Part shown: positions 1 through 8,449 of the stretch, piece after piece | How positions within the stretch are numbered: the stretch's first letter is position 1 | How the letters are laid out: each line of letters opens with the position of its first letter | DNA from: Alteromonas gilva | Lineage (GTDB): Bacteria; Pseudomonadota; Gammaproteobacteria; Enterobacterales; Alteromonadaceae | DNA length: 64,000 bases | Direction of reading: 5' to 3' | NCBI RefSeq assembly: GCF_028595265.1 | Contig: NZ_JAQQXP010000002.1 | Location: 62,001 to 126,000 of the forward strand | The notes under the pieces: model-generated | The model's database searches: none | Seen by the model: only the letters and a program-made list of their open reading frames with translations | Told to the model about the DNA's origin: nothing | Made by a program: the position numbers and the translations under genes

Positions 1-793
1 TCTGCGCAACTGTACCACTATCGCCATCGATTAACTGCGCGTTGATTGTGACAGTCTGTTTACTTTCTGTTGAGTTACTCACCCGGCTGGTGACGGTAAC
101 TGTAGCCTGATTATCACCCAGCGTGGTGGTTGCATAAACGCCAGGACCACCATAGTCCTGCATATCAAGATGAACATCCGCTGTGGTAATCAGCCTGACC
201 GGCCGGTAGATGCCGCCGTGTACAAAAAAGTCACCGGAGATGGGCAGGGTATCTGCCGTTGATGATTCCGCGGTGGGCTTACTGTTATCGACTTTAACTA
301 CCAGTACATTTGACTTATCGGGGCTGACATAGGGAGTGGCATCAAAACGGAAACGATTGAAGCCGCCACGGTGCTCACCAACATACTGACCGTTTAACCA
401 CACTTCAGCGGTGCGGCTAACCGCATCAAATTCCAGCCAGAATTGCTTACCAGCGGTTTCTTCTGCGACGCTGAACTCGGTGCGATAGATGCCCACGCCC
501 ATCGTCATATCGACATTCGCCTCAGTATGCAAATGAGGAAAGTCGTTTTGATAATAACCCACCCTGTTCCAGCTATGAGGCACACTCACAGTTTGCCATT
601 TCTCAGCGCTGAACTGCGGCTGGTGAATGCTTTCCGGCAGAGAGTCTGTTTGCAAAAACAGCCAGTTATCTTTTAGTTGCTGGCTGTCACGGGACTGAGT
701 AACTGAGCTTTGCTGTTGCGACGGAGTTGAACACCCCGAAATAAGTAGCAACAAAGTCGTTATGAATAAGGCATTGCGGACTGTTAAAAACAT
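1..793 (-). CDS. Glycoside hydrolase family 2 lipoprotein, N-terminal part (runs off window)
   Basis: The frame is open from an ATG at 793 down to base 1, giving about 264 residues; the catalytic TIM barrel would lie outside the window. Residues 1-21 form a lipoprotein signal with the lipobox LISGC, so the protein should be anchored in the outer membrane or periplasm. The rest matches the GH2 sugar-binding jelly-roll domain: a WLFLQTD / VPHSWN segment, then FDAVSRTAEVWLNGQYVGEHRGGF and a GGIYRPVRL segment, after which a second beta domain begins. GH2 contains beta-galactosidases, beta-glucuronidases and beta-mannosidases; the visible half does not decide which. A uxuA gene 3.4 kb away makes a glucuronide or other uronide substrate plausible, but that is inference. 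Confidence 0.85.
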   Translation of the reverse strand, partial: MFLTVRNALFITTLLLLISGCSTPSQQQSSVTQSRDSQQLKDNWLFLQTDSLPESIHQPQFSAEKWQTVSVPHSWNRVGYYQNDFPHLHTEANVDMTMGVGIYRTEFSVAEETAGKQFWLEFDAVSRTAEVWLNGQYVGEHRGGFNRFRFDATPYVSPDKSNVLVVKVDNSKPTAESSTADTLPISGDFFVHGGIYRPVRLITTADVHLDMQDYGGPGVYATTTLGDNQATVTVTSRVSNSTESKQTVTINAQLIDGDSGTVAQ

Positions 794-864
794 ACACACT
801 CTCTTTGCTAAAGTAACCTTTTTAAAACTAACAAGCGGCAAGTGCTTACTCCACTTACCGCGAT

Positions 865-969
865 TTAGCCAAGAACCGAAATGGCGACAGGAATAGTCTG
901 CTGAGCTTCAGCGCCTGGTTTCGCTTTTAGTTCGATGATTTCCAGCTCTTGTGCAGTTTGTAATGGTGC
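865..969 (-). pseudogene. Remnant of a TonB-dependent receptor N-terminus
   Basis: Read on the minus strand from 969 to a stop at 865, this 34-codon stretch matches the end of a receptor signal peptide, the TonB box and the first plug strand: it reads AQELEIIELKAKPG, then IPVAISVLG, then a stop. The same segment of the intact receptor at 1844 reads LEVIEVTAQKR followed by VPLAVSVLG. Two stop codons sit just upstream in frame and no start is present, so this is a scar. It lies directly upstream of the GH2 gene and in the same direction, the usual order for a receptor that serves a glycosidase. Confidence 0.6.
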
Positions 970-1789
970 TTATTAAGGCAGTTAGTTACTGGATATCTGG
1001 TAAGGCCAATATAATGACGAAAGCATAATAAGCAACAACAGTTTAACATTAACGGGCTGCATAATTTAACATTTTAATCACAAATCAATATCTTATGTAA
1101 ACTATTGTTTTTAACAATGCCTTTTATCAATAAAAGCGATATATGTTCATTAATGCCATTTAATAATACAGGGTAGACCTGTAACGCCGCATTTTCCAAA
1201 CCGTGGTTATAAGATTCAAGCAGAGACAATGTGAGGTTTGTCAGGCGTTTTGGTGCATCGCATATCTTGCTGGAGTACTAGTAGCATCACTGCATCTGAT
1301 TTATCAAAGGGAATCGATAAGACCCAGGAATTGCTTCGGCTTGGATAGTGATGCGATTACGACTACGAAAGGAGAACGCATAGTTTGAATACAGGAGGAT
1401 TGTTCATTAACCCTGCTCAAGAAAAGTAGAGGCGCCGTTATTAAAATCACCGGTTACCTCTGCATGGCTGGTGCGATCGATTTTACGCTGCTATTGACCG
1501 TTCCGGACGCTGCTCAATCGAGAAACAAGCTTGTCGGCCTGGTGAAATAAACTCAGGATCATGACCAATCTATACTGCCTTACCAATTACTGTGATTGAA
1601 ATGTTAACCTATTGTAGTGGGGTATTTTGGGGCGTGTTCTTATTAGTGTATGTAAAATAACAGCTTTTTTCAGTAATCACTTTTAGAGATACCTACTATC
1701 ACTATAATCAATTTCTTTTATTTACCTTTTTGTTACATATTTTTCACCTAATTGGTCAGGCCGAAGATTGAGGTCCTGGGGCTGTCCTA
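970..1789. other. Long AT-rich intergenic stretch without a recognised gene
   Basis: About 820 bases separate the receptor remnant from the operator-like repeats before the first intact receptor. Short open frames occur (one of 61 codons at 1203-1388, plus strand), but none has a convincing ribosome binding site or a recognisable family. The segment probably holds the promoter of the GH2 gene on one side and upstream control DNA of the receptor operon on the other. Further decayed gene remains are possible, but I could not identify any. Confidence 0.4.
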
Positions 1790-1833
1790 TAATTACTAAT
1801 TACCAGATAACAGCATGTATCTAATTACTAATT
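1790..1833 (+). promoter_or_regulatory. Direct repeat upstream of TonB receptor (candidate operator)
   Basis: The 12-mer TAATTACTAATT occurs at 1790-1801 and again at 1822-1833, with starts 32 bases apart, about three helical turns. The second copy ends just before the ribosome binding site of the receptor at 1844. Such placement would suit a repressor. No regulator gene is adjacent, so the binding protein is unknown. Confidence 0.35.
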
Positions 1834-1843
1834 GAGGGTGAAC

Positions 1844-4138
1844 ATGAGTCATAAATTAAAACTAAAATTTCTGCCTGGAACACTTATGGCAGCAAGCGCG
1901 CTTTTTAACGCATCGGCAATTGCACAAGCAGTTGAAGACGCAATTCAACCAGACGAAAGCGCAGTTCAACTAGAAGTCATTGAGGTGACGGCACAAAAAC
2001 GTGTTCAGTCGAAAATGGATGTTCCCTTAGCGGTTTCTGTATTAGGTGCCAGTGACCTCGAAAGACTGGATGTAAATAATTTCAATGATGTTACTCGTGT
2101 TTCACCGTCGCTGACAATGTCGCAAGGTGATACGCCGGCAGGCAGCGTAATCCGAATGCGTGGTATCGGTACCGCCGCTTTTAGTATTGGCGCCGAGCCT
2201 AGCGTGTCGGTAGTGGTTGATGAAGTTCCCCTTATCCGTACTGCCCAGGCTTTCGGTAATTTAGTGGATATTCAGCGGATTGAGGTATTACGTGGTCCTC
2301 AGGGTACGTTGTTCGGTAAGAACGCATCTGCCGGTGTGGTCAGTATCACCACTAAAAATCCTGCGTATGAATTTGAAGGTGATGTCCAGGTAGGCATTAC
2401 TGACGACGATGAGAAAAAAGCACAAATATCACTCTCTGATGCAATTAATGATGATGCGGGTTATCGAATTAATGCTTACGTCAAAGATCGTGATGGTTTT
2501 ATCGAGAATATCGCCGACGGTTCTGATTTAAATGGTGAAGAAGGATACGGTTTTAGAGGAAAGCTGGTTTGGAATATGACACCGGACTTACAAGCCACCT
2601 TTATTGGGGATACTTCTCATAATGAGAGTAGTACCGGTATAACATGGTCAGAAGGTGATGAAGCCGTAACGGGTGAAGGCATCACCGCAAGCGAAGATAA
2701 CCGAAAAGTTAAGTATGATTCCCCTGTCGGCTTTACTGCGGATCAGGATATGTTTGTGCTTAAGCTTGATTACATGATGCCAAATCACACCCTGACCTCT
2801 GTCACGAGTTATCAAAAATATGACTTGCTTGGTGTGGTTGACGTCGACCAATCTGATACGCCCATTGAAGACAACCCTTTCCTTAATCCGCTTGGCCTGA
2901 CAGGACCACGAGTCGAGTCGATTTCAGGTGAGTCCAGCGATGCTGTGTCACAGGAAATTCGTCTTTCAGCAGACAATGTTGATGGTTTCGAGTATATGGT
3001 TGGCCTGTTTTACATGGATGCCAGTACCGACCGTTCTTACGATCGAGGCGCACTCAGATTCTTGTTAGCAGACTGGGATGCTACGGCGTCAACAGAGAGT
3101 TTTGCTTTATTTGGTCAGGCAACGTATGAGTTTACCAATAAAACGGCAATCGATATCGGCTTGCGCGCTAACCGAGAGAAAATTTCAGCCAGCTTTACTA
3201 ATCGGTATGCCAATGGTTGGCAAAATATAATGCCGGAAACTTATTCTGGAGACGATAGTGAAAACGCGGTAACGGGTAAGGTCGCATTGCGTCACAACCT
3301 GTCAGATGAGCAAATGGTTTTCGGTTCAGTAAGCACTGGCTACAAAGGGCAAGCCTATGATATTTCAACGGGTTTCAATCAGACTAAAGCCGATAACCCG
3401 GTCAATAGTGAAACCTCAGTATCTTACGAATTGGGTATAAAAGGTTTTGCCCTCGATAGAAAGCTAAGTTATGAAGTGATCGGGTTTTTCTCCGACTTTG
3501 ATGACTATCAGGCCCAGGCCGGTTTGCTTGATGAAAATGACGCGCCAGTGTTTAGGTTAACGAACGTGGGTCAACTCCGTACCAAGGGTATCGAGACCGA
3601 CCTGTCTTACCAGGCCACCAGAGACTTGCGGTTTAACGCATCAATCGCTTATATCGATGCCACCATTGTGAGTTTTAAAAATGCCGATTGCTATGATTTT
3701 CAAACCGCAGAGCAGGGATGTAACATCGGCCAAGGCCCAGGCGGCATTGATGTTCAGGATTTGTCAGGTGAAGATCTAAACAATTCACCGGACTTAAAAT
3801 ATAACCTCGGTGTGGCGTATGAAACGGATGTGAGTAGTCAGAACTTTAGCTTTTTCGCGCAAGCCAACTATCAATGGCAAGACGACATCAACTACGATTT
3901 ACTTGGAAACCCTGTCAATTTCCAGGAAGCCTACGGCATAGCAAACATGAGTTTAGGCATTATTGGTGCGGAAGATAAGTACAAGCTCACGTTTTATGTC
4001 AACAACCTTTTCGATCAGAATTATTCAATGGGCTATTCCGATTATTCCGCTCGATTTGAAGGTGCCACAGCAGTGGGTAAACAATGGAACCGTAATGCCA
4101 TGCGTTATATGGGCATTAATTTCTCTTACTCTTTCTAA
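1844..4138 (+). CDS. TonB-dependent outer-membrane receptor
   Basis: This is a 764-residue outer-membrane transporter driven by TonB-ExbBD. A signal peptide ends near AIAQA (residue ~29), followed by a TonB box (LEVIEVTAQKR) and a plug domain with the hallmark VLRGPQGTLFGKNASAG and VSITTKNP. A long beta-barrel follows and ends in an aromatic residue (FSYSF). I chose the ATG at 1844 because GAGGGTG lies just upstream; an in-frame TTG at 1832 has no ribosome binding site. The next genes, uxuA and a secreted carboxylesterase, follow in the same direction, so the substrate may be an esterified uronate-containing oligosaccharide or a lignin-carbohydrate fragment. That assignment is inference from neighbours; receptor specificity cannot be read from the sequence. 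Confidence 0.9.
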   Translation: MSHKLKLKFLPGTLMAASALFNASAIAQAVEDAIQPDESAVQLEVIEVTAQKRVQSKMDVPLAVSVLGASDLERLDVNNFNDVTRVSPSLTMSQGDTPAGSVIRMRGIGTAAFSIGAEPSVSVVVDEVPLIRTAQAFGNLVDIQRIEVLRGPQGTLFGKNASAGVVSITTKNPAYEFEGDVQVGITDDDEKKAQISLSDAINDDAGYRINAYVKDRDGFIENIADGSDLNGEEGYGFRGKLVWNMTPDLQATFIGDTSHNESSTGITWSEGDEAVTGEGITASEDNRKVKYDSPVGFTADQDMFVLKLDYMMPNHTLTSVTSYQKYDLLGVVDVDQSDTPIEDNPFLNPLGLTGPRVESISGESSDAVSQEIRLSADNVDGFEYMVGLFYMDASTDRSYDRGALRFLLADWDATASTESFALFGQATYEFTNKTAIDIGLRANREKISASFTNRYANGWQNIMPETYSGDDSENAVTGKVALRHNLSDEQMVFGSVSTGYKGQAYDISTGFNQTKADNPVNSETSVSYELGIKGFALDRKLSYEVIGFFSDFDDYQAQAGLLDENDAPVFRLTNVGQLRTKGIETDLSYQATRDLRFNASIAYIDATIVSFKNADCYDFQTAEQGCNIGQGPGGIDVQDLSGEDLNNSPDLKYNLGVAYETDVSSQNFSFFAQANYQWQDDINYDLLGNPVNFQEAYGIANMSLGIIGAEDKYKLTFYVNNLFDQNYSMGYSDYSARFEGATAVGKQWNRNAMRYMGINFSYSF

Positions 4139-4227
4139 TTACTGTTAAAAATCTGCAACGACATCGAATGATGCTCGTTGCGGATTATGTATTTAGCCAA
4201 AGTGTACAGAAATTTGAGGAGAACAAA

Positions 4228-5433
4228 ATGAGAGAATCCTGGCGCTGGTTTGGTCCTAATGATCCGGTTAGCTTAAATGACATTCGTCAGACGGGGGCGA
4301 CTGATATTGTCAGTGCCTTGCACAATATTCCGGCTGGAGAGGTGTGGACTGAAGAAGCGATAGTTGCCCATAAAAATATGATTGAATCCTGTTCGGCAGA
4401 TGAAAGCCCCTTAGCATGGACAGTGGTGGAAAGCATTCCGGTACATGAATCAATTAAACTCAACTTACCCGGTTGCGATAAATACATTGACGCCTGGATT
4501 ACATCAATGGAAAACCTGGCGAAACACGGTATCAAAGTTATTTGCTACAACTTTATGCCGGTCATTGACTGGACCCGCACCGATCTGAAGTACAAGCTAC
4601 CATCAGGGGCCTATACTCTGCGATTCGATCAGCACAAATTTGCCGCTTTCGATTTATTTATTCTGCAGCGCGATAACGCAGAAGCCGATTACTCGGAGCA
4701 TGAATTACTTGCTGCAAAACAGACTTATGAATCGATGAGTGAACAAGAGAAAGAGACTCTTACCGCCAACATCATCGCTGGTCTGCCCGGTAAAATGACC
4801 GACAGTTACAATCTTGACACCTTTAAAGCAATGCTTGCTCAATATCAGGATATTGATGAACAGAGCTTGAGAAACAACTTGTTCCGCTTTTTATCCAGGG
4901 TGGTGCCCAAAGCTGAAGCAGTGGGCATGAAACTGGCGATTCATCCTGACGATCCGCCGCGCTCTATGTTCGGTTTGCCGCGTATTATTTGTACCGCTGA
5001 TGACCTGGATATTCTGTTTGCTGAGATCCCCAGTGAGGCGAATGGTATTACCTTATGTGTTGGTACCTACAGCAGTCGGCCAGACAATAATTTAGTTGAA
5101 ATGGCCGGAAAGTTCGCCCCACGTATTCATTTCTCGCATTTACGTGGCGTAGCGCGCGATCCAGGTGAGCAGCGCTCATTTCAAGAGGCCAGTCATTTAG
5201 ACGGCGATGTGGACATGATAGGAGTGGTTGAACAATTGCTGCGTGAAGAAAAGCGCCGGGAGCAGCTCAATACAGGGCAATTAAAAGACATTTTTATTCG
5301 CCCGGATCATGGCCATCAGATGCTTGATGACATTAATCGTCAGTCCAATCCGGGCTATTCAGCCATCGGGCGCTTAAAAGGCTTAGCCGAAATTCGTGGG
5401 GTGATCAGAACGGTGTCACGATTTATCGACTAG
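4228..5433 (+). CDS. uxuA: Mannonate dehydratase UxuA
   Basis: The 401-residue protein should dehydrate D-mannonate to 2-keto-3-deoxy-D-gluconate in the cytoplasm, the third step of D-glucuronate catabolism. It opens with RESWRWFGPNDPVSLNDIRQ, closely like the start of E. coli UxuA, and keeps the family features CYNFMPVIDWTRTDL, the metal-site region LAIHPDDPP, FSHLRG and RPDHGHQM. Length agrees with the family (about 394 residues). The start is the ATG at 4228 behind GAGGAG; a longer frame from 4168 adds 20 unrelated residues. No uxaC, uxuB, kdgK or kdgA is visible here, so the other steps must be encoded elsewhere. Confidence 0.93.
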   Translation: MRESWRWFGPNDPVSLNDIRQTGATDIVSALHNIPAGEVWTEEAIVAHKNMIESCSADESPLAWTVVESIPVHESIKLNLPGCDKYIDAWITSMENLAKHGIKVICYNFMPVIDWTRTDLKYKLPSGAYTLRFDQHKFAAFDLFILQRDNAEADYSEHELLAAKQTYESMSEQEKETLTANIIAGLPGKMTDSYNLDTFKAMLAQYQDIDEQSLRNNLFRFLSRVVPKAEAVGMKLAIHPDDPPRSMFGLPRIICTADDLDILFAEIPSEANGITLCVGTYSSRPDNNLVEMAGKFAPRIHFSHLRGVARDPGEQRSFQEASHLDGDVDMIGVVEQLLREEKRREQLNTGQLKDIFIRPDHGHQMLDDINRQSNPGYSAIGRLKGLAEIRGVIRTVSRFID

Positions 5434-5482
5434 CCAGAAAAACAATGCCCATATTTTAAATACATTGTCCGTGAGCTAATTA

Positions 5483-5504
5483 GGCCTGGCGTTACCGCCG
5501 GGCC
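5483..5504 (+). terminator. Intergenic hairpin between uxuA and carboxylesterase gene
   Basis: GGCCTGGCG and CGCCGGGCC form a 9-bp stem (one G-U pair) around a TTAC loop. No T-run follows, so it is more likely an attenuating or RNA-stabilising hairpin than a strong terminator. Confidence 0.4.
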
Positions 5505-5542
5505 AAACCGTTAATTTACCGTTTACAATTGAGGGATATAAT

Positions 5543-7171
5543 ATGATTTTCAAACGCCATTTACGTTGCAGGACGCGCGTACTTGTATTTTTTCTGATGG
5601 CATTTTCAGTGACGGCTAAACAGCAAGACCTGAATCCAACGAAAGTGGTTACTACCAGTAACGGTGAAATTCAGGGCTCGATGGTTACGCCAGATATCCA
5701 GGCATTTTTGGGTATTCCCTATGCTGCGCCACCGGTCAGGGACTTGCGCTGGCGCGATCCACAGCCGGTGTCCAGTTGGCAGGGGGTGTATCATGCTGAT
5801 CAATTCGGGCCCCAGTGTATGCAGCCTCAGCGCGGTATTATGACCAATCAATACTCTGGTTCTGAAGTCACCAGCGAAGATTGCTTATACTTAAATGTTT
5901 GGGCCAAAACCGGCATCGAGAAAGCCCCGGTCATTGTCTTTATTCATGGTGGTGGTTTCTTTATTGGGGCAGGAAGCATGCCTCTGTATGGTGGTGAACA
6001 GGTAGCACAACATGGTGCGGTCTTCGTTAACCTCAACTACCGTGTGGGTCCGCTGGGCTTTCTTGCCCATCCTGAGTTAACCAACGAATCATCACACAGT
6101 ACCTCAGGCAACTATGGCTTTCTTGATCAGGTTGCCGCGCTACGTTGGGTACATGACAATATCGACAAGTTTGGCGGGGATCCTGCCAATGTCACGATAG
6201 TTGGTCAGTCTGCCGGCTCGATGTCAGTATTGGCTTTGCAAGCCAGCCCTTTAACAAAAGGCCTGTTTCATCGCGCTGTTGGAATGAGTGGTGCGCTTCT
6301 CGCAGCTACCGGGCCGTTTAGTTTGCGCTCGTTGGATGTGGCTGAAAATGACGGGATCAGGCTGCAAGAAATATGGAATGCAAACAACCTGGCAGAATTG
6401 CGTGCCCTGCCTGCTGACCGACTGGTAGTGCCAAGAAAACCGAGCTCGCCACCGGTAGGCCCTATTGTTGATGGCTATGTCCTGCCCACCGAAATCAGCA
6501 AAATTTTTAGCCGTAAGGCGCAAAACGACGTACCACTGTTGGTGGGTTTTACCCGCGATGAAGCCTTTGGTGGTCTTGGTCCGGTCGACAGTTTAGCTGA
6601 CTATCAAAAGCGTGCTGCCGCAACGTTTGGTGAGCGTGCATCAGAGTTTTTAGCGCTGTATCCGGCATCGGATGATCGCCAGGCCATCAGTCAGGCGCGA
6701 GCCGCCGACCGTGACAATACGATCGCCTTAGGGATGGATTCCTGGGCACGTATGCAGTCCAGTTATGGTGATGCTCCTGTCTACAGTTATATGTTTTCAC
6801 GGCCACATGTTTACCCGGATGATGTGATAATTACTAACCTCGATCCAGCCAGCGCTGGTGCCTATCACACTTCAGAAGTGCCCTTTTGGCTTGGCACTCT
6901 GGAAAGTTTTAACCGCTTTCGGACCTTGCGCGACTGGCGTGAAGCTGACCGGGACTTTAGTCATAAGATGATAGATTCATTGGTGGCGTTTGCCCGTACA
7001 GGCTCGCCTACCATTGAGGCATTCAATTGGCCGCAGTATGATCCGTCACAGCCTGTTTTACTTGAACTGGGTGACATCGCAAAGCCTAAACCCTGGCCAG
7101 CCGCGAAAAAGTTCGAATTTTTCAGAGCGGCACAACGCCCGCCCAAAGACGTTGAGCAGGTACGTGACTAG
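5543..7171 (+). CDS. Exported type B carboxylesterase
   Basis: This 542-residue alpha/beta-hydrolase belongs to the carboxylesterase type B (PnbA/CE10-like) family. An N-terminal hydrophobic segment (VLVFFLMAFSVTA) acts as signal peptide. Family motifs follow in order: FLGIPYAAPPV, EDCLYLNVWAK, the oxyanion-hole HGGGFFIG, and the nucleophile elbow GQSAGS with Ser223. The likely catalytic histidine is in YHTSEVPFWLG. Such enzymes hydrolyse carboxylic esters. Its place after a TonB receptor and uxuA, and 1.3 kb from a vanillate/ferulate island, suggests it may release aromatic acids such as ferulate, or uronate esters, from plant polymers. This is inference; it is not a CE15 glucuronoyl esterase or a CE1 feruloyl esterase by the motifs seen. 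Confidence 0.85.
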   Translation: MIFKRHLRCRTRVLVFFLMAFSVTAKQQDLNPTKVVTTSNGEIQGSMVTPDIQAFLGIPYAAPPVRDLRWRDPQPVSSWQGVYHADQFGPQCMQPQRGIMTNQYSGSEVTSEDCLYLNVWAKTGIEKAPVIVFIHGGGFFIGAGSMPLYGGEQVAQHGAVFVNLNYRVGPLGFLAHPELTNESSHSTSGNYGFLDQVAALRWVHDNIDKFGGDPANVTIVGQSAGSMSVLALQASPLTKGLFHRAVGMSGALLAATGPFSLRSLDVAENDGIRLQEIWNANNLAELRALPADRLVVPRKPSSPPVGPIVDGYVLPTEISKIFSRKAQNDVPLLVGFTRDEAFGGLGPVDSLADYQKRAAATFGERASEFLALYPASDDRQAISQARAADRDNTIALGMDSWARMQSSYGDAPVYSYMFSRPHVYPDDVIITNLDPASAGAYHTSEVPFWLGTLESFNRFRTLRDWREADRDFSHKMIDSLVAFARTGSPTIEAFNWPQYDPSQPVLLELGDIAKPKPWPAAKKFEFFRAAQRPPKDVEQVRD

Positions 7172-7209
7172 GCAGATGCCAGGGCAAGCAACAGTCAATA
7201 TCCGAGGGA

Positions 7210-7243
7210 ACTGGCCAGGGTAAATACCTGGTCAGTTTTATTT
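7210..7243 (+). terminator. Rho-independent terminator after carboxylesterase gene
   Basis: ACTGGCCAGG and CCTGGTCAGT pair over 10 bp (one G-U) around a 7-base loop, followed by TTTTATTT. It sits 38 bases after the carboxylesterase stop and closes the left operon. Confidence 0.75.
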
Positions 7244-7432
7244 GTGCATGCCGCACTGCAAAGAATATGACGGGTAATGACACGTGTTTGCTAATAAACA
7301 CGGGGAACACCGCCATAGCAAAGCATCAAAGATGTCATAAAGTCAGGGTGAATTTAAGCCTGGAGCGGTCTGGGGCGCTGTGGGGCATAGCTTTCCTACT
7401 ACCCTGATACTCACCGGTGACGGTTAACGACT

Positions 7433-7451
7433 GGCGGCTTACATTGCCGCC
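7433..7451 (-). terminator. GC-rich hairpin downstream of vanR
   Basis: GGCGGC and GCCGCC form a 6-bp stem around a 7-base loop, 22 bases past the vanR stop on the minus strand. There is no clear T-run, so terminator function is only possible. The rest of 7244-7472 holds nothing I recognise. Confidence 0.35.
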
Positions 7452-7472
7452 CGGTAACAGTGTATAAGTACT

Positions 7473-8177
7473 CTACTGCGCAATGTTGATCAGCTTGCGG
7501 GTGTCGCTGTTATCGTTTAGTTCAACCTGGCTAAGTGTGGCATGAGCATGCTCTTTCATCACCGCTTCAGCTCTGGCTCCCTGGTGGTTTAATAGCGCTT
7601 CGAATACCGCATGGTGTTGCATATTGGCATAGCTGAAACGCCTGAACTCACGCTCAAGTTGTTCGGGATTAAAAATCAACGCGTTTACCGATGCAAAGGG
7701 TAAGTGCTCATTTAACTGCATCGCTGATTGGATTGCCGGATTGCCGCTGGCCTGAATAATCAACGCATGAAACTCTTTGTTGAGTATGTTGTATTGTTCA
7801 AGGTCATCTTCGGTGATGTAACCCTTATCGAAAATGGCATCGCCCTGCGCTAAACATTGTTCAAGTTGCGCCTGAGTCTCTGCCGTTAAGCCTTTTTCTG
7901 CGGCTTGCCGTGCAGCCAACCCTTCCAGCACGCCACGAACTTCTACTGCCCCTGATATCTCTTCATTGGTGACTTTCCTTACCTGATAACCACGACGGGG
8001 CAACTTAATTAACAAACCTTCCTGAGCCAGGGCTCTGAATGCAATACGAACCGGTGTTCGCGACACGCCCAAGAGCTCGGCGGTGGGAATTTCAGCCAGT
8101 CGCTGGCCTGCTGCAAATTCTCCCGAAACAATCTTATCGCGCAATATACTGATGACTGCTTGCCCTTCGCGTGGCAT
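7473..8177 (-). CDS. vanR: GntR/FCD-family repressor VanR
   Basis: The 234-residue protein has an N-terminal winged helix of the GntR type (residues ~8-72, with LAEIPTAELLGVSRTPVRIAFRAL) and a C-terminal FCD ligand-binding domain (about 80-215, with the metal/ligand-site pattern FHALIIQASGNP). It is divergent from vanAB, and the intergenic region carries three copies of the palindrome known as the VanR operator in Caulobacter (ATTGGATCCAAT). It should therefore repress vanAB, and probably itself, until vanillate binds. The start is the ATG at 8177 behind AGGAG. Confidence 0.85.
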   Translation of the reverse strand: MPREGQAVISILRDKIVSGEFAAGQRLAEIPTAELLGVSRTPVRIAFRALAQEGLLIKLPRRGYQVRKVTNEEISGAVEVRGVLEGLAARQAAEKGLTAETQAQLEQCLAQGDAIFDKGYITEDDLEQYNILNKEFHALIIQASGNPAIQSAMQLNEHLPFASVNALIFNPEQLEREFRRFSYANMQHHAVFEALLNHQGARAEAVMKEHAHATLSQVELNDNSDTRKLINIAQ

Positions 8178-8232
8178 ACCGACTCCTGAAAACGATTGAA
8201 TAGCATTATCGGCGTCACTGCGCCTGTCTTAA

Positions 8233-8244
8233 ATTGGATCCAAT
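8233..8244. promoter_or_regulatory. VanR operator, copy 1 (perfect palindrome)
   Basis: ATTGGATCCAAT is a perfect 12-bp palindrome identical to the VanR operator described for Caulobacter vanAB. It lies 56 bases upstream of the vanR start and suits autoregulation. Confidence 0.75.
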
Positions 8245-8364
8245 AATCCACATTATGCGTGTTAAGGAAACATATTGAAATAGCTTAAGTAACGCCTTTT
8301 CCACTGCGGGCAATAGCGTAAAGCTGACCAGGCATTTACAAAAAGACTGTTACCTATCGATAAA

Positions 8365-8376
8365 AATGGATCCAAA
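8365..8376. promoter_or_regulatory. VanR operator, copy 2
   Basis: AATGGATCCAAA matches the operator palindrome at 10 of 12 positions with an intact TGGATCCA core. It lies about 75 bases upstream of vanA. Confidence 0.6.
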
Positions 8377-8416
8377 ATACTCATTTTCAGTTGTTAAATG
8401 TTAAAAATGATCTTAA

Positions 8417-8428
8417 AGTGGATCCAAT
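8417..8428. promoter_or_regulatory. VanR operator, copy 3
   Basis: AGTGGATCCAAT matches the palindrome at 11 of 12 positions. It ends 21 bases before the vanA start, so a bound repressor would block transcription or initiation of vanAB. Copies 2 and 3 are 52 bases apart, about five helical turns, which would allow cooperative binding. Confidence 0.65.
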
Positions 8429-8449
8429 AGTTAATGAAAGGTTAAATTT

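Noticed and set aside
1203..1388. 61-codon open frame in the left intergenic region
   Set aside because: No family resemblance, no good ribosome binding site and no partner gene; length is within chance for this region.
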